In this document: positions 1-9,298 of the stretch, piece after piece
Layout: each line of letters starts with the position of its first letter
How positions within the stretch are numbered: position 1 is the stretch's first letter
Source of the DNA: Gallionellales bacterium GWA2_54_124
GTDB lineage: Bacteria > Pseudomonadota > Gammaproteobacteria > Burkholderiales > Gallionellaceae
NCBI GenBank assembly: GCA_001801025.1
Contig: MGWO01000007.1
Span: 310,001 to 374,000 of the forward strand
Length of the DNA stretch: 64,000 nt
Reading direction: 5' to 3'
Made by a program: the position numbers and the translations under genes
Notes under the pieces: generated by a model
What the model was told of the DNA's origin: nothing
Databases searched by the model: none
The model's input: the letters and a program-made list of their open reading frames with translations, nothing else

Positions 1-4
1 TCGC

Positions 5-1900
5 GTGATTTTCCCGCTAAGCGCGTGTATTTCATTGCTGCTGGCTGCAACTGGTTTGTCGGCGCTGGGCGGCGTCGCCAATATCGCGGTGTTGCCGCTG
101 GGGCTGCCCGATCTGCCGATCCACTTGCGCCTTGACGCACTCTCCTCGTTTTTCCTCATTTTGCTGGGCGGCGCCTCGTTTGGTATTTCGTTGTTTTCTG
201 CCGGATATTTCAAGAAAACACGCGGCCGCGTGCTGGGACTGCTGTGTCTGGAATATCACCTGTTTCTAGCCAGCATGGCGCTGGTCTTGCTGGCCGATGA
301 TGCCTATCTTTTCATGGTGGCGTGGGAGACCATGGCGCTGTCTTCCTATTTTCTGGTCACAACCGATCATGCGATTCCGGAGATCCGGCGTGCCGGTTTT
401 TTATATCTGCTGATCGCGCATGTGGGGGCAGTGGCGATTCTGCTGAGTTTCGGCGTGATGCAGGCAGGACACGGCATCGGTGCGTATACCTTTGGCGCGA
501 TGCGCGAGGTCACCCTGACAGGTTTCTGGTCGTCAGTTGCCTTCTTGCTGGCGCTGGCAGGCTTTGGTGCTAAGGCGGGATTACTGCCCATGCATGTCTG
601 GTTGCCCGAAGCGCATCCTGCCGCGCCGTCTCCTGTATCGGCACTGATGAGCGGCGTGATGCTCAAGATGGCAATCTACGGACTTTTACGCGTCACCTTC
701 GATCTTTTGGGTACGCAACTGTGGTGGTGGGGCGTCTTGGCGCTGGGGCTGGGCCTCATTACCGCCGTGTTCGGTGTTATGTTTGCTGCAGTTCAGGGCG
801 ACATGAAACGCCTGCTTGCCTATTCGTCGATTGAAAACATCGGACTGCTGATGGTCGGCATCGGTCTTACGTTGATTTTTCATGTGTATGGCAAGCATAC
901 GCTGGCGGCGCTGGCGTTGACGGCGACGCTGTATCACAGCCTGAACCACGCGTTTTTCAAGAGTCTGTTGTTTATCGGCACAGGTTCAATTTTACATGCC
1001 ACCGGCGAGCGAAATATGGGGCAGTTAGGCGGCCTGATCCACCCCATGCCGTGGGTTTCGGTGCTGATGCTGGTCGGCGTGCTGGCCATATCGGGTCTGC
1101 CGCCGCTCAACGGATTTGTCTCCGAGTGGCTGCTGTTGCAGGCTTTTTTGCTCTCACCGGGCCTCCCTAACAGCTATGTCAATATGCTGGTGCCGGTCGC
1201 AGCCGCAGGCATTGCGCTGGCTGCGGCACTATCAGCCTATGTGATGGTGAAATTCTACGGCGTTATTTTTCTGGGCCAGCGCCGCGAGAACGCGCATAAA
1301 GTGGCGCATGATGCGGACTATTGGGAGCGCGCGGGGCTGCTTTGGCTGGCCGCAGGTTGCGTGCTGCTGGGGCTGGCACCCGTTTTCGTGATCCAGCAGA
1401 TCGATGCTGTGTCGCAGATGCTGCTGGGTGCGCATCTGGGCAATGCCAGTGCCAACTGGATGTTTTTAGCACCCGTCGATACGCATCGGGCAAGTTACGG
1501 CCCGCTCTATTTTCTGCTGGCGGTGCTGGGCGTGATGCTGCTCACCGTCCTGCTGGTGCGGCGCCTGTATCACGGCAGGTCTAAGCGAGGCCCGGCATGG
1601 GACTGCGGTTATCCTCTGCAGACCGCGCGCATGCAGGATAGCGCCGAAGGGTTCGGACAGCCGATCAGGCGCATCTTTGAGCCTTTCTTCAAAATCGAGA
1701 ATGAAGTGCCGACGCCGTTCGATACAGAGCCGAAATATCACGGGATCAGCGAAGATAAACTGTGGTATTTGCTGTATCTGCCGTTAAAGGCGCTGACTGA
1801 AAAACTCTCCGGCTGGGTCTCCCTGTTGCAGCACGGGCGCATCCATCTGTATCTGGCGTATACCTTCGTGACGCTGATCGTGCTGTTGGTGTTCGTGTGA
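5..1900 (+). CDS. hyfB: HyfB-like proton-antiporter subunit of a hydrogenase-4-type complex (5' end may be cut by window)
   Basis: Polytopic membrane protein of the NuoL/MrpD antiporter family, the ion-translocating arm of complex I-like enzymes. Conserved helix signatures are visible: an acidic WETM motif with Glu108, and the run 197-217 beginning HVWLPEAHP followed by Lys221, both typical of ion-channel subunits. The C-terminal part (from about 520) carries the soluble tail typical of HyfB/HycC. The first start codon is GTG at base 5, but the frame is open to the window edge and HyfB proteins are often somewhat longer, so the true start may lie upstream. It is the first visible gene of a tightly packed operon; its stop overlaps the next start (TGATG). 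The large subunit of this operon has lost the Ni-Fe ligands, so the complex is probably hydrogenase-related and not a hydrogenase. Confidence 0.88.
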   Translation: MIFPLSACISLLLAATGLSALGGVANIAVLPLGLPDLPIHLRLDALSSFFLILLGGASFGISLFSAGYFKKTRGRVLGLLCLEYHLFLASMALVLLADDAYLFMVAWETMALSSYFLVTTDHAIPEIRRAGFLYLLIAHVGAVAILLSFGVMQAGHGIGAYTFGAMREVTLTGFWSSVAFLLALAGFGAKAGLLPMHVWLPEAHPAAPSPVSALMSGVMLKMAIYGLLRVTFDLLGTQLWWWGVLALGLGLITAVFGVMFAAVQGDMKRLLAYSSIENIGLLMVGIGLTLIFHVYGKHTLAALALTATLYHSLNHAFFKSLLFIGTGSILHATGERNMGQLGGLIHPMPWVSVLMLVGVLAISGLPPLNGFVSEWLLLQAFLLSPGLPNSYVNMLVPVAAAGIALAAALSAYVMVKFYGVIFLGQRRENAHKVAHDADYWERAGLLWLAAGCVLLGLAPVFVIQQIDAVSQMLLGAHLGNASANWMFLAPVDTHRASYGPLYFLLAVLGVMLLTVLLVRRLYHGRSKRGPAWDCGYPLQTARMQDSAEGFGQPIRRIFEPFFKIENEVPTPFDTEPKYHGISEDKLWYLLYLPLKALTEKLSGWVSLLQHGRIHLYLAYTFVTLIVLLVFV

Positions 1901-2859
1901 TGAGAAATCCGGAACAAATTTTAGGGATTATTTTTCAGCTCACCCAGTTGCTGCTGGTGGTGCTGGCAGCCCCTCTGCTCACAGGTTGGGTGGGGCAGTG
2001 TCAGGCGTGGCTGCAAAATCGCAGCGGTGCCGGCCTGTTGCAACCTTACAGGGTGCTCAATAAGCTGTTCCATAAGGATGCCGTGATTGCAGACAATGCC
2101 TCATGGCTGTTCCGCATCACGCCCTATATTGTCTTCGGCTGCATGTGGCTGGCGGCCGCCATTATTCCCATCATCGCGGTTGATTTGCCGTTTTCCCGCG
2201 CGGCCGATGTGATCGCCCTGGTCGGCGTGTTTGCGCTGGCGCGGATGTTTATCGCGCTGGCGGCGATGGATATCGGCACCTCGTTCGGCAGCATGGGCGC
2301 ACGGCGCGAGATGCTGGTGTCATTTTTGGCTGAACCCGCCCTGCTGATGGTGCTGTTTACCGCCTCGCTGATTAGTCAGTCGACGCAACTGACGCATATC
2401 GTCGAGACCTTCGCTCACCATCGGTTCATTTTGTATCCCAGCTTAGCGTTTGCTGGCATCGCCTTCGTGATGATCCTCTTAGCCGAGAATGCGCGTATTC
2501 CGGTGGATAACCCCAGCACCCATCTGGAGCTGACGATGATACATGAGGCGATGATACTGGAATATTCGGCGCGCCATCTGGCGCTGATCGAATGGGCGAG
2601 CAGCCTGAAACTGTTTGCCTATCTGAGCGTCGGCATCGCCTTATTCCTGCCGCACGGCATGATCGAAGTCGGTAACTGGGCAGGACTGCCGCTGGCTATG
2701 GGGTTGCTGTGCGGCAAGATGCTGCTGGCCGGGGCAGGGCTGGCGCTGCTCGAAGCCTCGATGGCCAAGATGCGCATCTTCCGCGCCCCCGAATTTCTGG
2801 GCACGGCATTTTTGCTGGGGGTGCTCGGCCTCTTGATCCACTTTCTGCTAGGGGCTTAA
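1900..2859 (+). CDS. hyfC: HyfC-like membrane anchor subunit (NuoH family)
   Basis: A 319-residue membrane protein of the NuoH/HycD/HyfC family, the subunit that joins the peripheral arm to the membrane arm in complex I-like enzymes. The signature loop near residues 195-220, with the conserved stretch ARIPVDNPSTHLELTMIHEA, is intact; in relatives its acidic residues line the ion or quinone route. The ATG at 1900 overlaps the hyfB stop codon; an in-frame GTG lies one codon earlier. The stop is directly followed by the ATG of the next gene. Family assignment is firm. The substrate of the whole complex is unknown because the catalytic subunit is degenerate. Confidence 0.9.
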   Translation: MRNPEQILGIIFQLTQLLLVVLAAPLLTGWVGQCQAWLQNRSGAGLLQPYRVLNKLFHKDAVIADNASWLFRITPYIVFGCMWLAAAIIPIIAVDLPFSRAADVIALVGVFALARMFIALAAMDIGTSFGSMGARREMLVSFLAEPALLMVLFTASLISQSTQLTHIVETFAHHRFILYPSLAFAGIAFVMILLAENARIPVDNPSTHLELTMIHEAMILEYSARHLALIEWASSLKLFAYLSVGIALFLPHGMIEVGNWAGLPLAMGLLCGKMLLAGAGLALLEASMAKMRIFRAPEFLGTAFLLGVLGLLIHFLLGA

Positions 2860-3522
2860 ATGCAGATCCCGCTGATATTGCAGTTCGTCAACCTGCTCGC
2901 TTCCTTGCTGTTGCTGGTGGTGTTCGCGATGCTCGCCCAGCGTCGCATTCTTTCCTTGATCAATCTGTTCGCCTGGCAGGGCGGCATTCTGGCGCTCAGC
3001 ACCTTCGTGGTGGCCTATTCGACCGCACAACACCATCTGTATTATTCGGCCGGACTGACGCTGATCCTCAAGGTGCTGCTGCTGCCGTGGCTGTTGCACA
3101 GGCTGATCCGCAAACTCAATGTCAGATGGGATGTGGAGACGCTGATCAACATCCCGACGACCATGTTAGTCGGCATCGGGTTGGTGATTTTTTCCTTCAA
3201 TCTGGCAGCGCCGATCTCGCAGCTCTCCGAAGGGATTACGCGCGGGTTGATCGGCATCGCGCTGGCCTCCGTGCTGCTCTCCTTGCTGATGATGCTGACG
3301 CGGCGCAAGGCAGTCTCTCAGGTGGTCGCCTTCCTGTCGCTGGAGAACAGCCTGTTTTTTGCCGCGACCAGCGCAACGCAGGGCATGCCATTGGTGGTCG
3401 AATTCGGTATCGCACTGGATGTGCTGGTGGCGACTTTTATTTTCGGGATTTTCTTCTTCCAGATACGCGAGACTTTCGAGAGTCTGGATATCACGCATAT
3501 GGAGAAACTCAAAGATGATTGA
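2860..3522 (+). CDS. hyfE: HyfE-like small membrane subunit
   Basis: A 220-residue, very hydrophobic protein with about six predicted membrane segments, matching the hydrogenase-4 component E family, whose C-terminal half resembles NuoK. It begins immediately after the hyfC stop and overlaps the next gene by 8 bases. A highly charged C-terminal end (residues about 213-220) follows the last helix. In Hyf-type complexes this subunit belongs to the membrane arm next to the antiporter-like HyfB and HyfF. The identification rests on hydrophobic pattern, length and the fixed position between HyfC and HyfF homologues. Confidence 0.85.
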   Translation: MQIPLILQFVNLLASLLLLVVFAMLAQRRILSLINLFAWQGGILALSTFVVAYSTAQHHLYYSAGLTLILKVLLLPWLLHRLIRKLNVRWDVETLINIPTTMLVGIGLVIFSFNLAAPISQLSEGITRGLIGIALASVLLSLLMMLTRRKAVSQVVAFLSLENSLFFAATSATQGMPLVVEFGIALDVLVATFIFGIFFFQIRETFESLDITHMEKLKDD

Positions 3523-4972
3523 GCTGCAACTATTAGCCTTGCTGGCGATGCCTTTGACGGGCGGCATCGTGCTGGCGGTATTCGGCGCGCGCCGATGGGC
3601 TGCCGAACTCAATTCGGTGATGAGCGGTTGCACCTTTGCCGCCTCCGTCTTGTTGAGCATCGCAGTGATCGATTCGGGACCGCAGACCGCTTTCAATGAG
3701 CAGTTTTTCATCGATCAGTTCAATGTGTTTCTGGTCGCGCTGACCGCCTTTGTCGCCTTTACGACCTCCTTGTTTTCGCGACCCTACATGCGCATCGAAC
3801 AGCATCACGGCAAACTCTCGACTTCGATGCTGCATTTGTATTACAGCATGTATCAGCTGTTTACCTTCACGATGCTGGTCGCGCTGACCACCAACAACAT
3901 GGGCATCATCTGGGTGGCGATGGAGGCGGCCACCTTAACCACCGTGCTGCTGGTCAGCCTTTACCGCACGCCGGCGAGCTTAGAGGCCGCGTGGAAATAC
4001 TTTATCCTGTGTGGCGTTGGCATCGCGCTGGCGCTGTTCGGCACCATCCTGTTGTATTTCGCTGCCGAGCGCGTCATCGGTGATGGCGGCACCGCACTGT
4101 TGTGGACCCATCTCAATGAAGTCAAAGGATCGCTCGAACCCACGGTATTGAAACTGGCCTTCGTGTTTTTGCTGGTAGGCTACGGCACCAAGATCGGCCT
4201 TGTGCCGCTGCACAGCTGGTTGCCGGACGCGCATGCGGAAGGGCCAACGCCGGTGTCGGCCGTGCTGTCCGGTCTGCTGCTCAACGTCGCGCTGTGTGCG
4301 GTGATGCGCAGCAAGGTGCTGGTGGACGGATCGCTCGGCAATCACTTCGCCGGCAATCTGATGATGGGGTTTGGTTTGCTCTCGGTGGTGGTGGCCGCGC
4401 TGTTTTTGTCGCGCCAAAAAGACATCAAACGCATGTTCGCCTATTCCTCGATCGAGCACATGGGGCTGATCACCTTCGCCTTCGGCATGGGCGGCAAGGT
4501 GGCCACGTTCGCCGCGCTGCTGCACATGAGCATGCATTCGCTGACCAAATCGGCGATCTTCTTCGCGGTAGGCCATGCGGTGCAAAAATCCGGCACCCAG
4601 CAGATGGATCGCATCCGTGGTCTGATGCAAGTGAGTCCGACAGTCGGCTGGGGGCTGATGTTAGGCACGCTGGCGATATTGGGCATGCCGCCGTTCGGTG
4701 TGTTTGCCAGTGAATTTCTCATCATCACCACTGCGATGCACGAATATCCGTGGACCACGCCCTTTTTACTGATTTCGTTAGGGATCGCATTTGCGGCGAT
4801 TTTCGGTCGTGTGCAGCCTATGGTGTTCGGTCAGGCTAACGTCAAACCGCTGCCGCATACGCCCGCGCTGATGCCGGTATTTATTCACCTGTTGCTGGTA
4901 CTGATCCTGGGGCTGTATATGCCCGCCTATCTTGCCAACTGGTATCGTCAGGCTGCCGCCTTGTTGAGTTAA
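3515..4972 (+). CDS. hyfF: HyfF-like second antiporter subunit (NuoN/MrpD family)
   Basis: A 485-residue membrane protein of the same antiporter family as HyfB. Visible family marks are Glu137 in an AMEAAT context, Lys226, and the run at about 229-252 beginning VPLHSWLPDAHAEGPTPVSA. The open frame extends back to 3359, but that upstream part lies in the out-of-frame hyfE sequence; the ATG at 3515, overlapping the hyfE end by 8 bases, fits the family N-terminus and translational coupling. With HyfB it gives the complex two separate antiporter-like channels, as in hydrogenase 4 and unlike the smaller formate hydrogenlyase-1 complex, which has one. Confidence 0.9.
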   Translation: MIELQLLALLAMPLTGGIVLAVFGARRWAAELNSVMSGCTFAASVLLSIAVIDSGPQTAFNEQFFIDQFNVFLVALTAFVAFTTSLFSRPYMRIEQHHGKLSTSMLHLYYSMYQLFTFTMLVALTTNNMGIIWVAMEAATLTTVLLVSLYRTPASLEAAWKYFILCGVGIALALFGTILLYFAAERVIGDGGTALLWTHLNEVKGSLEPTVLKLAFVFLLVGYGTKIGLVPLHSWLPDAHAEGPTPVSAVLSGLLLNVALCAVMRSKVLVDGSLGNHFAGNLMMGFGLLSVVVAALFLSRQKDIKRMFAYSSIEHMGLITFAFGMGGKVATFAALLHMSMHSLTKSAIFFAVGHAVQKSGTQQMDRIRGLMQVSPTVGWGLMLGTLAILGMPPFGVFASEFLIITTAMHEYPWTTPFLLISLGIAFAAIFGRVQPMVFGQANVKPLPHTPALMPVFIHLLLVLILGLYMPAYLANWYRQAAALLS

Positions 4973-4976
4973 TGCT

Positions 4977-6521
4977 ATGAATAACCTTCATCCGAATCTG
5001 CAACTGACCCCGTTTCCGACCGCGATTCCCGCTTGGCAGGCGCCGATTGTTGCCGGCGACTTGCAGTTGATTTGCCATAAGGTGCGCGAGTCGGGCGGGC
5101 GGTTGGTGGCGATCTGGGGGCGCGACAGGCGGGAGGCGGGGTTTGTGCTGCACGTGCTGTTGCTCACCCAAACGGGGTTGCTGTGCCTGAATCTGCCGCT
5201 GTCTCGACAGGTTCCAAGCTATCCCGATATCAGCCGAATTTTCCCGTCAGCCAACCGGATGCAGCGCGCCGTGTACGATATGCTGGGAATGGCCGCGCTA
5301 CAGGCCGCCGATCAGCGCCGCTGGTTGCGCCATGCCGCGTGGGCGGATGACAGCTTTCCGCTGCGCAAGGATTTCGATGCGCAGGCTGCACTGCGTTCAG
5401 ATCTGGATGACTATCCGTTTGTGCGCGTTGAAGGGCAGGGCGTGCATGAAATACCGGTGGGTCCTGTGCATGCGGGCATCATCGAGCCCGGACATTTTCG
5501 TTTTTCCGTGGTCGGCGAAAAAGTGCTGCGCCTCGAAGAACGTTTAGGCTATATCCACAAGGGCATTGAAAAGCGTTTTGAAAGCAGTACGTTGCAGCAA
5601 GGCGCAAAACTTGCAGGACGCGTGAGCGGCGACAGTACGGTCGCCTACGCGTGGGCCTATGCGATGGCCGCGGAATGTATCGCGGATAAGACGCCGCCCG
5701 ATCGTGCCCTGTGGCTGCGCGCGTTGTTTCTGGAGCGGGAACGCATTGCCAATCATCTGGGCGATCTGGGGTATCTGGGCAATGATGTCGCCTTTTCATT
5801 CGGTTTCGCGCAGTTCTGGATTTTGAAAGAGCAGGTGCTGCGTCACAATGCGGCGCTGTTCGGTCATCGCTATCTGATGGATGCGGTGGTGCCCGGTGGC
5901 GTGAGCGTAGACCTTGATGAGGCCGGTAAAAAAGTGCTGAGCGAGGAGTGCGCAATGCTCACGCGTGAGGTGCAGCTGTTGCGCCGGCTCTACGAAGAAC
6001 ACGCCGGTGTGCAGGATCGCTTCATCGGCACCGGGCGCGTCGCGCCCAAGCTCGCGGCACAACTGGGACTGTGCGGTCTGGCTGGACGCGCCAGTTCGCA
6101 GGCGTGGGATATGCGCGTGCAGTTCGCTTGTGCGCCTTACGGCATGCTGGATGTGCAGATGGCCACGCATCAGAACGGCGATGTGGCGGCTAGGGTCAAC
6201 GTGCGCTTCGATGAATTATTGGAATCGCTCCGTTTGCAGCGCGAGATCATGGCCAATTTGCTGGGTACCGGCGATCTGGCGTATCCGCTGGCCTCGCTGC
6301 CGGCGAACGGCTTTGGGGTCGGCATGGTCGAGGGCTGGCGCGGCGAGGTGATGGTCGCGATTCACACCGATGCAGCGGGCAATCTCGACCGCGTGCATCC
6401 GCACGACCCTTCGTGGCAAAACTGGCCTGTGCTCGAGCACGCGATCATCGGCAACATCGTGCCGGATTTTCCGCTCATCAATAAATCGTTCAACCTGAGC
6501 TATTCAGGCTGCGATCTGTAG
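4977..6521 (+). CDS. hyfG: HyfG-like large subunit lacking the Ni-Fe ligands (NuoC-NuoD-like)
   Basis: A 514-residue fusion of a NuoC-like N-terminal domain (about 1-130) and a NuoD/NiFe-hydrogenase large-subunit domain (about 150-514), as in HycE/HyfG. The fold is recognisable from the stretch near 158-200 (EIPVGPVHAGIIEPGHFRF and the GYIHKGIEKR block). Both cysteine pairs that hold Ni-Fe are absent: the first site reads GRVSGDS at 214-220 where hydrogenases have an RxCGxC motif, and the C-terminus reads NLSYSGCDL at 506-514 where they have DPCxxCT. Only one cysteine (512) remains and it is offset. Hydrogenase activity is therefore unlikely. It resembles the energy-converting-hydrogenase-related (Ehr) proteins, which bridge hydrogenases and complex I. 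Confidence 0.88.
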   Translation: MNNLHPNLQLTPFPTAIPAWQAPIVAGDLQLICHKVRESGGRLVAIWGRDRREAGFVLHVLLLTQTGLLCLNLPLSRQVPSYPDISRIFPSANRMQRAVYDMLGMAALQAADQRRWLRHAAWADDSFPLRKDFDAQAALRSDLDDYPFVRVEGQGVHEIPVGPVHAGIIEPGHFRFSVVGEKVLRLEERLGYIHKGIEKRFESSTLQQGAKLAGRVSGDSTVAYAWAYAMAAECIADKTPPDRALWLRALFLERERIANHLGDLGYLGNDVAFSFGFAQFWILKEQVLRHNAALFGHRYLMDAVVPGGVSVDLDEAGKKVLSEECAMLTREVQLLRRLYEEHAGVQDRFIGTGRVAPKLAAQLGLCGLAGRASSQAWDMRVQFACAPYGMLDVQMATHQNGDVAARVNVRFDELLESLRLQREIMANLLGTGDLAYPLASLPANGFGVGMVEGWRGEVMVAIHTDAAGNLDRVHPHDPSWQNWPVLEHAIIGNIVPDFPLINKSFNLSYSGCDL

Positions 6522-6530
6522 AGGAACGTC

Positions 6531-7052
6531 ATGTATCAAATTATCAGGCAGATCATCAAAACCGGCATTAAAACCGAGGCCGCACCGCAGTCTGACGAAT
6601 CGCTGCGGGTGACGCCTGCGCACTTGCAGCAGCAGATATTGGATGCGTTCGGCGGTGCGCTCAGCATCCGTCTGGTCGATGCGGGTTCGTGTAACGGTTG
6701 CGAGCTGGAGATCCATGCGGTCAACAATGCCTATTACAATCTGGAAGGCTTAGGGATTAAGTTCGTCGCAAGTCCCCGTCATGCCGATATGCTGCTGGTG
6801 ACGGGGCCCGTGTCGCGCCATATGGAAGTGGCCTTGAAGCGCACCTATGAGGCGACGCCCGATCCGAAACTGGTGGTGGCAATCGGCGAATGCGCCTGTA
6901 ACGGCGGCATTTTTGGGACGGATGTCGATAACTATGCGAGCTGCGGCAACATAGCCAATGTGATTCCGGTGGATGTCGCTGTCAGCGGCTGCCCCCCGAC
7001 ACCGGTTGCGATTTTGCAGGCTATTTTGACGGCGATCAGCCCCGAAAAATAG
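6531..7052 (+). CDS. hyfI: HyfI-like small subunit with N2-type Fe-S site (NuoB family)
   Basis: A 173-residue soluble protein of the NuoB/hydrogenase small-subunit family. The four-cysteine site for the proximal 4Fe-4S cluster is kept: Cys54 and Cys57 in SCNGCE, Cys121 in GECAC and Cys154 in GCPP. The CxxC spacing is of the hydrogenase-4 type and not the CC pair of complex I. A clear ribosome binding site (GAGGAAC) stands ahead of the ATG. It is the last gene of the operon; an inverted repeat follows. The kept Fe-S site beside a large subunit without Ni-Fe suggests electron transfer to or from another acceptor, perhaps a quinone (inference). No ferredoxin-like HyfA/HyfH gene lies in the visible part. 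Confidence 0.9.
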   Translation: MYQIIRQIIKTGIKTEAAPQSDESLRVTPAHLQQQILDAFGGALSIRLVDAGSCNGCELEIHAVNNAYYNLEGLGIKFVASPRHADMLLVTGPVSRHMEVALKRTYEATPDPKLVVAIGECACNGGIFGTDVDNYASCGNIANVIPVDVAVSGCPPTPVAILQAILTAISPEK

Positions 7053-7054
7053 CT

Positions 7055-7080
7055 GTTATTCCCGATTGCTCAGGAATAAC
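7055..7080. terminator. Inverted repeat between convergent hyfI and metG
   Basis: GTTATTCC at 7055-7062 and GGAATAAC at 7073-7080 form a perfect 8-bp stem with a 10-base loop, placed in the 50-base gap between the convergent hyfI and metG genes. Short T/A runs lie on both sides, so it could end transcription from either direction. The stem is AT-rich, so a weak terminator is the most that can be claimed. Confidence 0.5.
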
Positions 7081-7102
7081 AAAACCGAATCAATATCCCT
7101 GA

Positions 7103-9178
7103 TTATTTGATGCGCATTCCCGGCGTCGCGCCCGCATCAGGCGACAGGACGAACAATCCTGGCGTGCTGCCTGAGGCGGCCAGTACCATGCCTTCGCTCA
7201 TGCCGAACTTCATTTTGCGCGGGGCGAGATTAGCGACCATTACCGTCATGCGCCCCTTGAGTTCTGCCGGATCATAAGCGGATTTGATGCCGGCAAACAC
7301 CGTGCGCGGCGCAGCCTCACCGATATCCAGCGTCAGTTTCAAGAGCTTTTCTGCGCCTTCCACGTGTTCAGCATTGACGATCATCGCCACGCGCAGGTCT
7401 ATCTTCGAGAAATCTTCGATTGAAATCGTCTCGGCGATTGGTGTAATGGCGTGTTGCTGCGCTTCGGCATGACGCGTTTCTGAGTGAGATTCTGTCACAG
7501 GTTTTAAACTTTCCATATTGGCGGCGTTCATCGCTTCGATCAGCTTAGGGTCGAGACGGGTGGCCAGATGTTGATAGGTGTTGATGCCGTGTCCGTCTGG
7601 CAGGGCCTGCCATACTCCCGTCCACATCAGGGGAGCGATATTGAGGAAAGCTTCGACCTGACCTGCCAGCACAGGCAGCACCGGTTTTAAATACAGCGTC
7701 AGGTCGCGGAACAGCGTCATCGCGGTGGAGCAGGCGATATGCAGTTGTGCTTCTGAGCCTTCCTGCTTTGCCAGCTCCCACGGTTTTTGCTCGGCGATGT
7801 ACTGATTCGCGACATCAGCCAGACGCATGATTTCGCGCAAGGCGCGTGAGAAATCGCGTGCTTCAAAACTTTTCGCGATGTCACCGCTGGCATAGGCGGC
7901 TTGAAATTCGCTGCTGGCGGCAAGGTCGGTCGCGCCCAGTTTACCGTCGAATTTTTTGGCGATGAAGCCTGCGCAGCGGCTGGCGATGTTGATGTATTTG
8001 CCGATCAGATCCGAATTTACCTTGGCGACGAAATCGTCCAGATTCAGATCCAGATCTTCCATCGAGCCGTTGATCTTGGCGGCGTAGTAATAGCGTAGAT
8101 ACTCGGTGTTTTTGATGTTGTCGACATAGCTCTTCGCGGTGATGAAGGTGCCGCGCGATTTGCTCATCTTCTCGCCGTTGACGGTCAAGAACCCGTGCGC
8201 GAACAGCTTGGTCGGCGTTCTGAAACCTGCGTGTTCGAGCATCGCTGGCCAGAACAGCGCATGGAAATACAAAATATCCTTGCCGATGAAGTGATACAGC
8301 TCGGTCGTCGAATCCGGTTTCCAGTATTCGTCAAACTCAAGCGTCGATGCACTGTTGTTGCACAGTTGCCTGAAGCTGCCCATGTAGCCTACCGGCGCAT
8401 CCAGCCAGACGTAGAAATACTTGCCCGGCGCATCCGGGATTTCGAAGCCGAAATAGGGCGCGTCGCGCGAGATGTCCCAGTCGGAGAGCTTGTTCTCCCC
8501 CTCCGTGCCCAGCCATTCCTGCATCTTGTTGGCCGCTTCCGATTGCAGCGAACCGCTACGCGTCCATTGGCGCAAAAATTGCTGGCAGGTGTCGGCGGAC
8601 AGTTTGAAGAAATAGTGATCCGAGTTACGCATGACGGGCGCGGCACCCGATACGGCCGAATACGGGTTGATCAGTTCGATCGGTGCATAGGCCGCGCCGC
8701 ATACCTCGCAGTTGTCGCCATATTGATCCTTTGCGTGACACTTCGGGCATTCGCCCTTGATGAAGCGATCCGGCAGGAACATATTTTTCACCGGGTCGTA
8801 GAACTGTTCGATCGAGCGCACCTCGATCAGTCCTTTTTCCCTCAGGGCGAGATAGATGGTTTCGGCACAGACTCTGTTTTCGGCTGAATTGGTCGAACCG
8901 TAGTGATCGAATTCGACGTGAAACGCTGCGAAATCATCAAAATGTTCCTGCCAGACGCGCGCGATTAATTGTTCCGGTGTGATGCCTTCGCTCTCGGCGC
9001 GCAGCATGATCGGCGTGCCGTGGGTGTCGTCGGCGCACACATAATGCACCTCGTGGCCCTGCATCTTCTGGAAGCGTACCCAGATGTCGGTCTGGATATA
9101 TTCGACCAGATGTCCTAAGTGGATGCTGCCGTTAGCATAGGGCAGGGCGGAGGTGACGAGGATTTTACGAGGAGTCAT
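7103..9178 (-). CDS. metG: Methionyl-tRNA synthetase
   Basis: Class I aminoacyl-tRNA synthetase that charges tRNA-Met, 691 residues. The HIGH motif appears as HLGH (20-23), the KMSKS motif is intact in the context [10 protein letters not shown], and a four-cysteine zinc knuckle (CPKC then CEVCG) sits in the connective domain. The last 110 residues form an EMAP-II-like tRNA-binding domain (from [13 protein letters not shown]), so this is the long dimeric MetG type. The frame is open to 9262, but the conserved N-terminus [17 protein letters not shown] fixes the ATG at 9178. It converges on the hyf-like operon. Confidence 0.97.
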   Translation of the reverse strand: MTPRKILVTSALPYANGSIHLGHLVEYIQTDIWVRFQKMQGHEVHYVCADDTHGTPIMLRAESEGITPEQLIARVWQEHFDDFAAFHVEFDHYGSTNSAENRVCAETIYLALREKGLIEVRSIEQFYDPVKNMFLPDRFIKGECPKCHAKDQYGDNCEVCGAAYAPIELINPYSAVSGAAPVMRNSDHYFFKLSADTCQQFLRQWTRSGSLQSEAANKMQEWLGTEGENKLSDWDISRDAPYFGFEIPDAPGKYFYVWLDAPVGYMGSFRQLCNNSASTLEFDEYWKPDSTTELYHFIGKDILYFHALFWPAMLEHAGFRTPTKLFAHGFLTVNGEKMSKSRGTFITAKSYVDNIKNTEYLRYYYAAKINGSMEDLDLNLDDFVAKVNSDLIGKYINIASRCAGFIAKKFDGKLGATDLAASSEFQAAYASGDIAKSFEARDFSRALREIMRLADVANQYIAEQKPWELAKQEGSEAQLHIACSTAMTLFRDLTLYLKPVLPVLAGQVEAFLNIAPLMWTGVWQALPDGHGINTYQHLATRLDPKLIEAMNAANMESLKPVTESHSETRHAEAQQHAITPIAETISIEDFSKIDLRVAMIVNAEHVEGAEKLLKLTLDIGEAAPRTVFAGIKSAYDPAELKGRMTVMVANLAPRKMKFGMSEGMVLAASGSTPGLFVLSPDAGATPGMRIK

Positions 9179-9298
9179 GGATGCAGGCCGGATTCTGAAA
9201 GTGCGCCATTTTAGCAAATCGCGCGCCCTAACGTCGAATTGCTTGCGGGTGCATCGCAGCACCGTCGCAAGTCTCCTTTGGTCGCCGGGAATTTCGTT

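Noticed and set aside
2709..3518. A 269-codon plus-strand frame across hyfC and hyfE
   Set aside because: Overlaps two conserved genes in another frame; Arg/Ala/Gly-rich shadow.
8195..8887. A 230-codon plus-strand frame inside metG
   Set aside because: Antisense to metG motifs; no binding site or domain.
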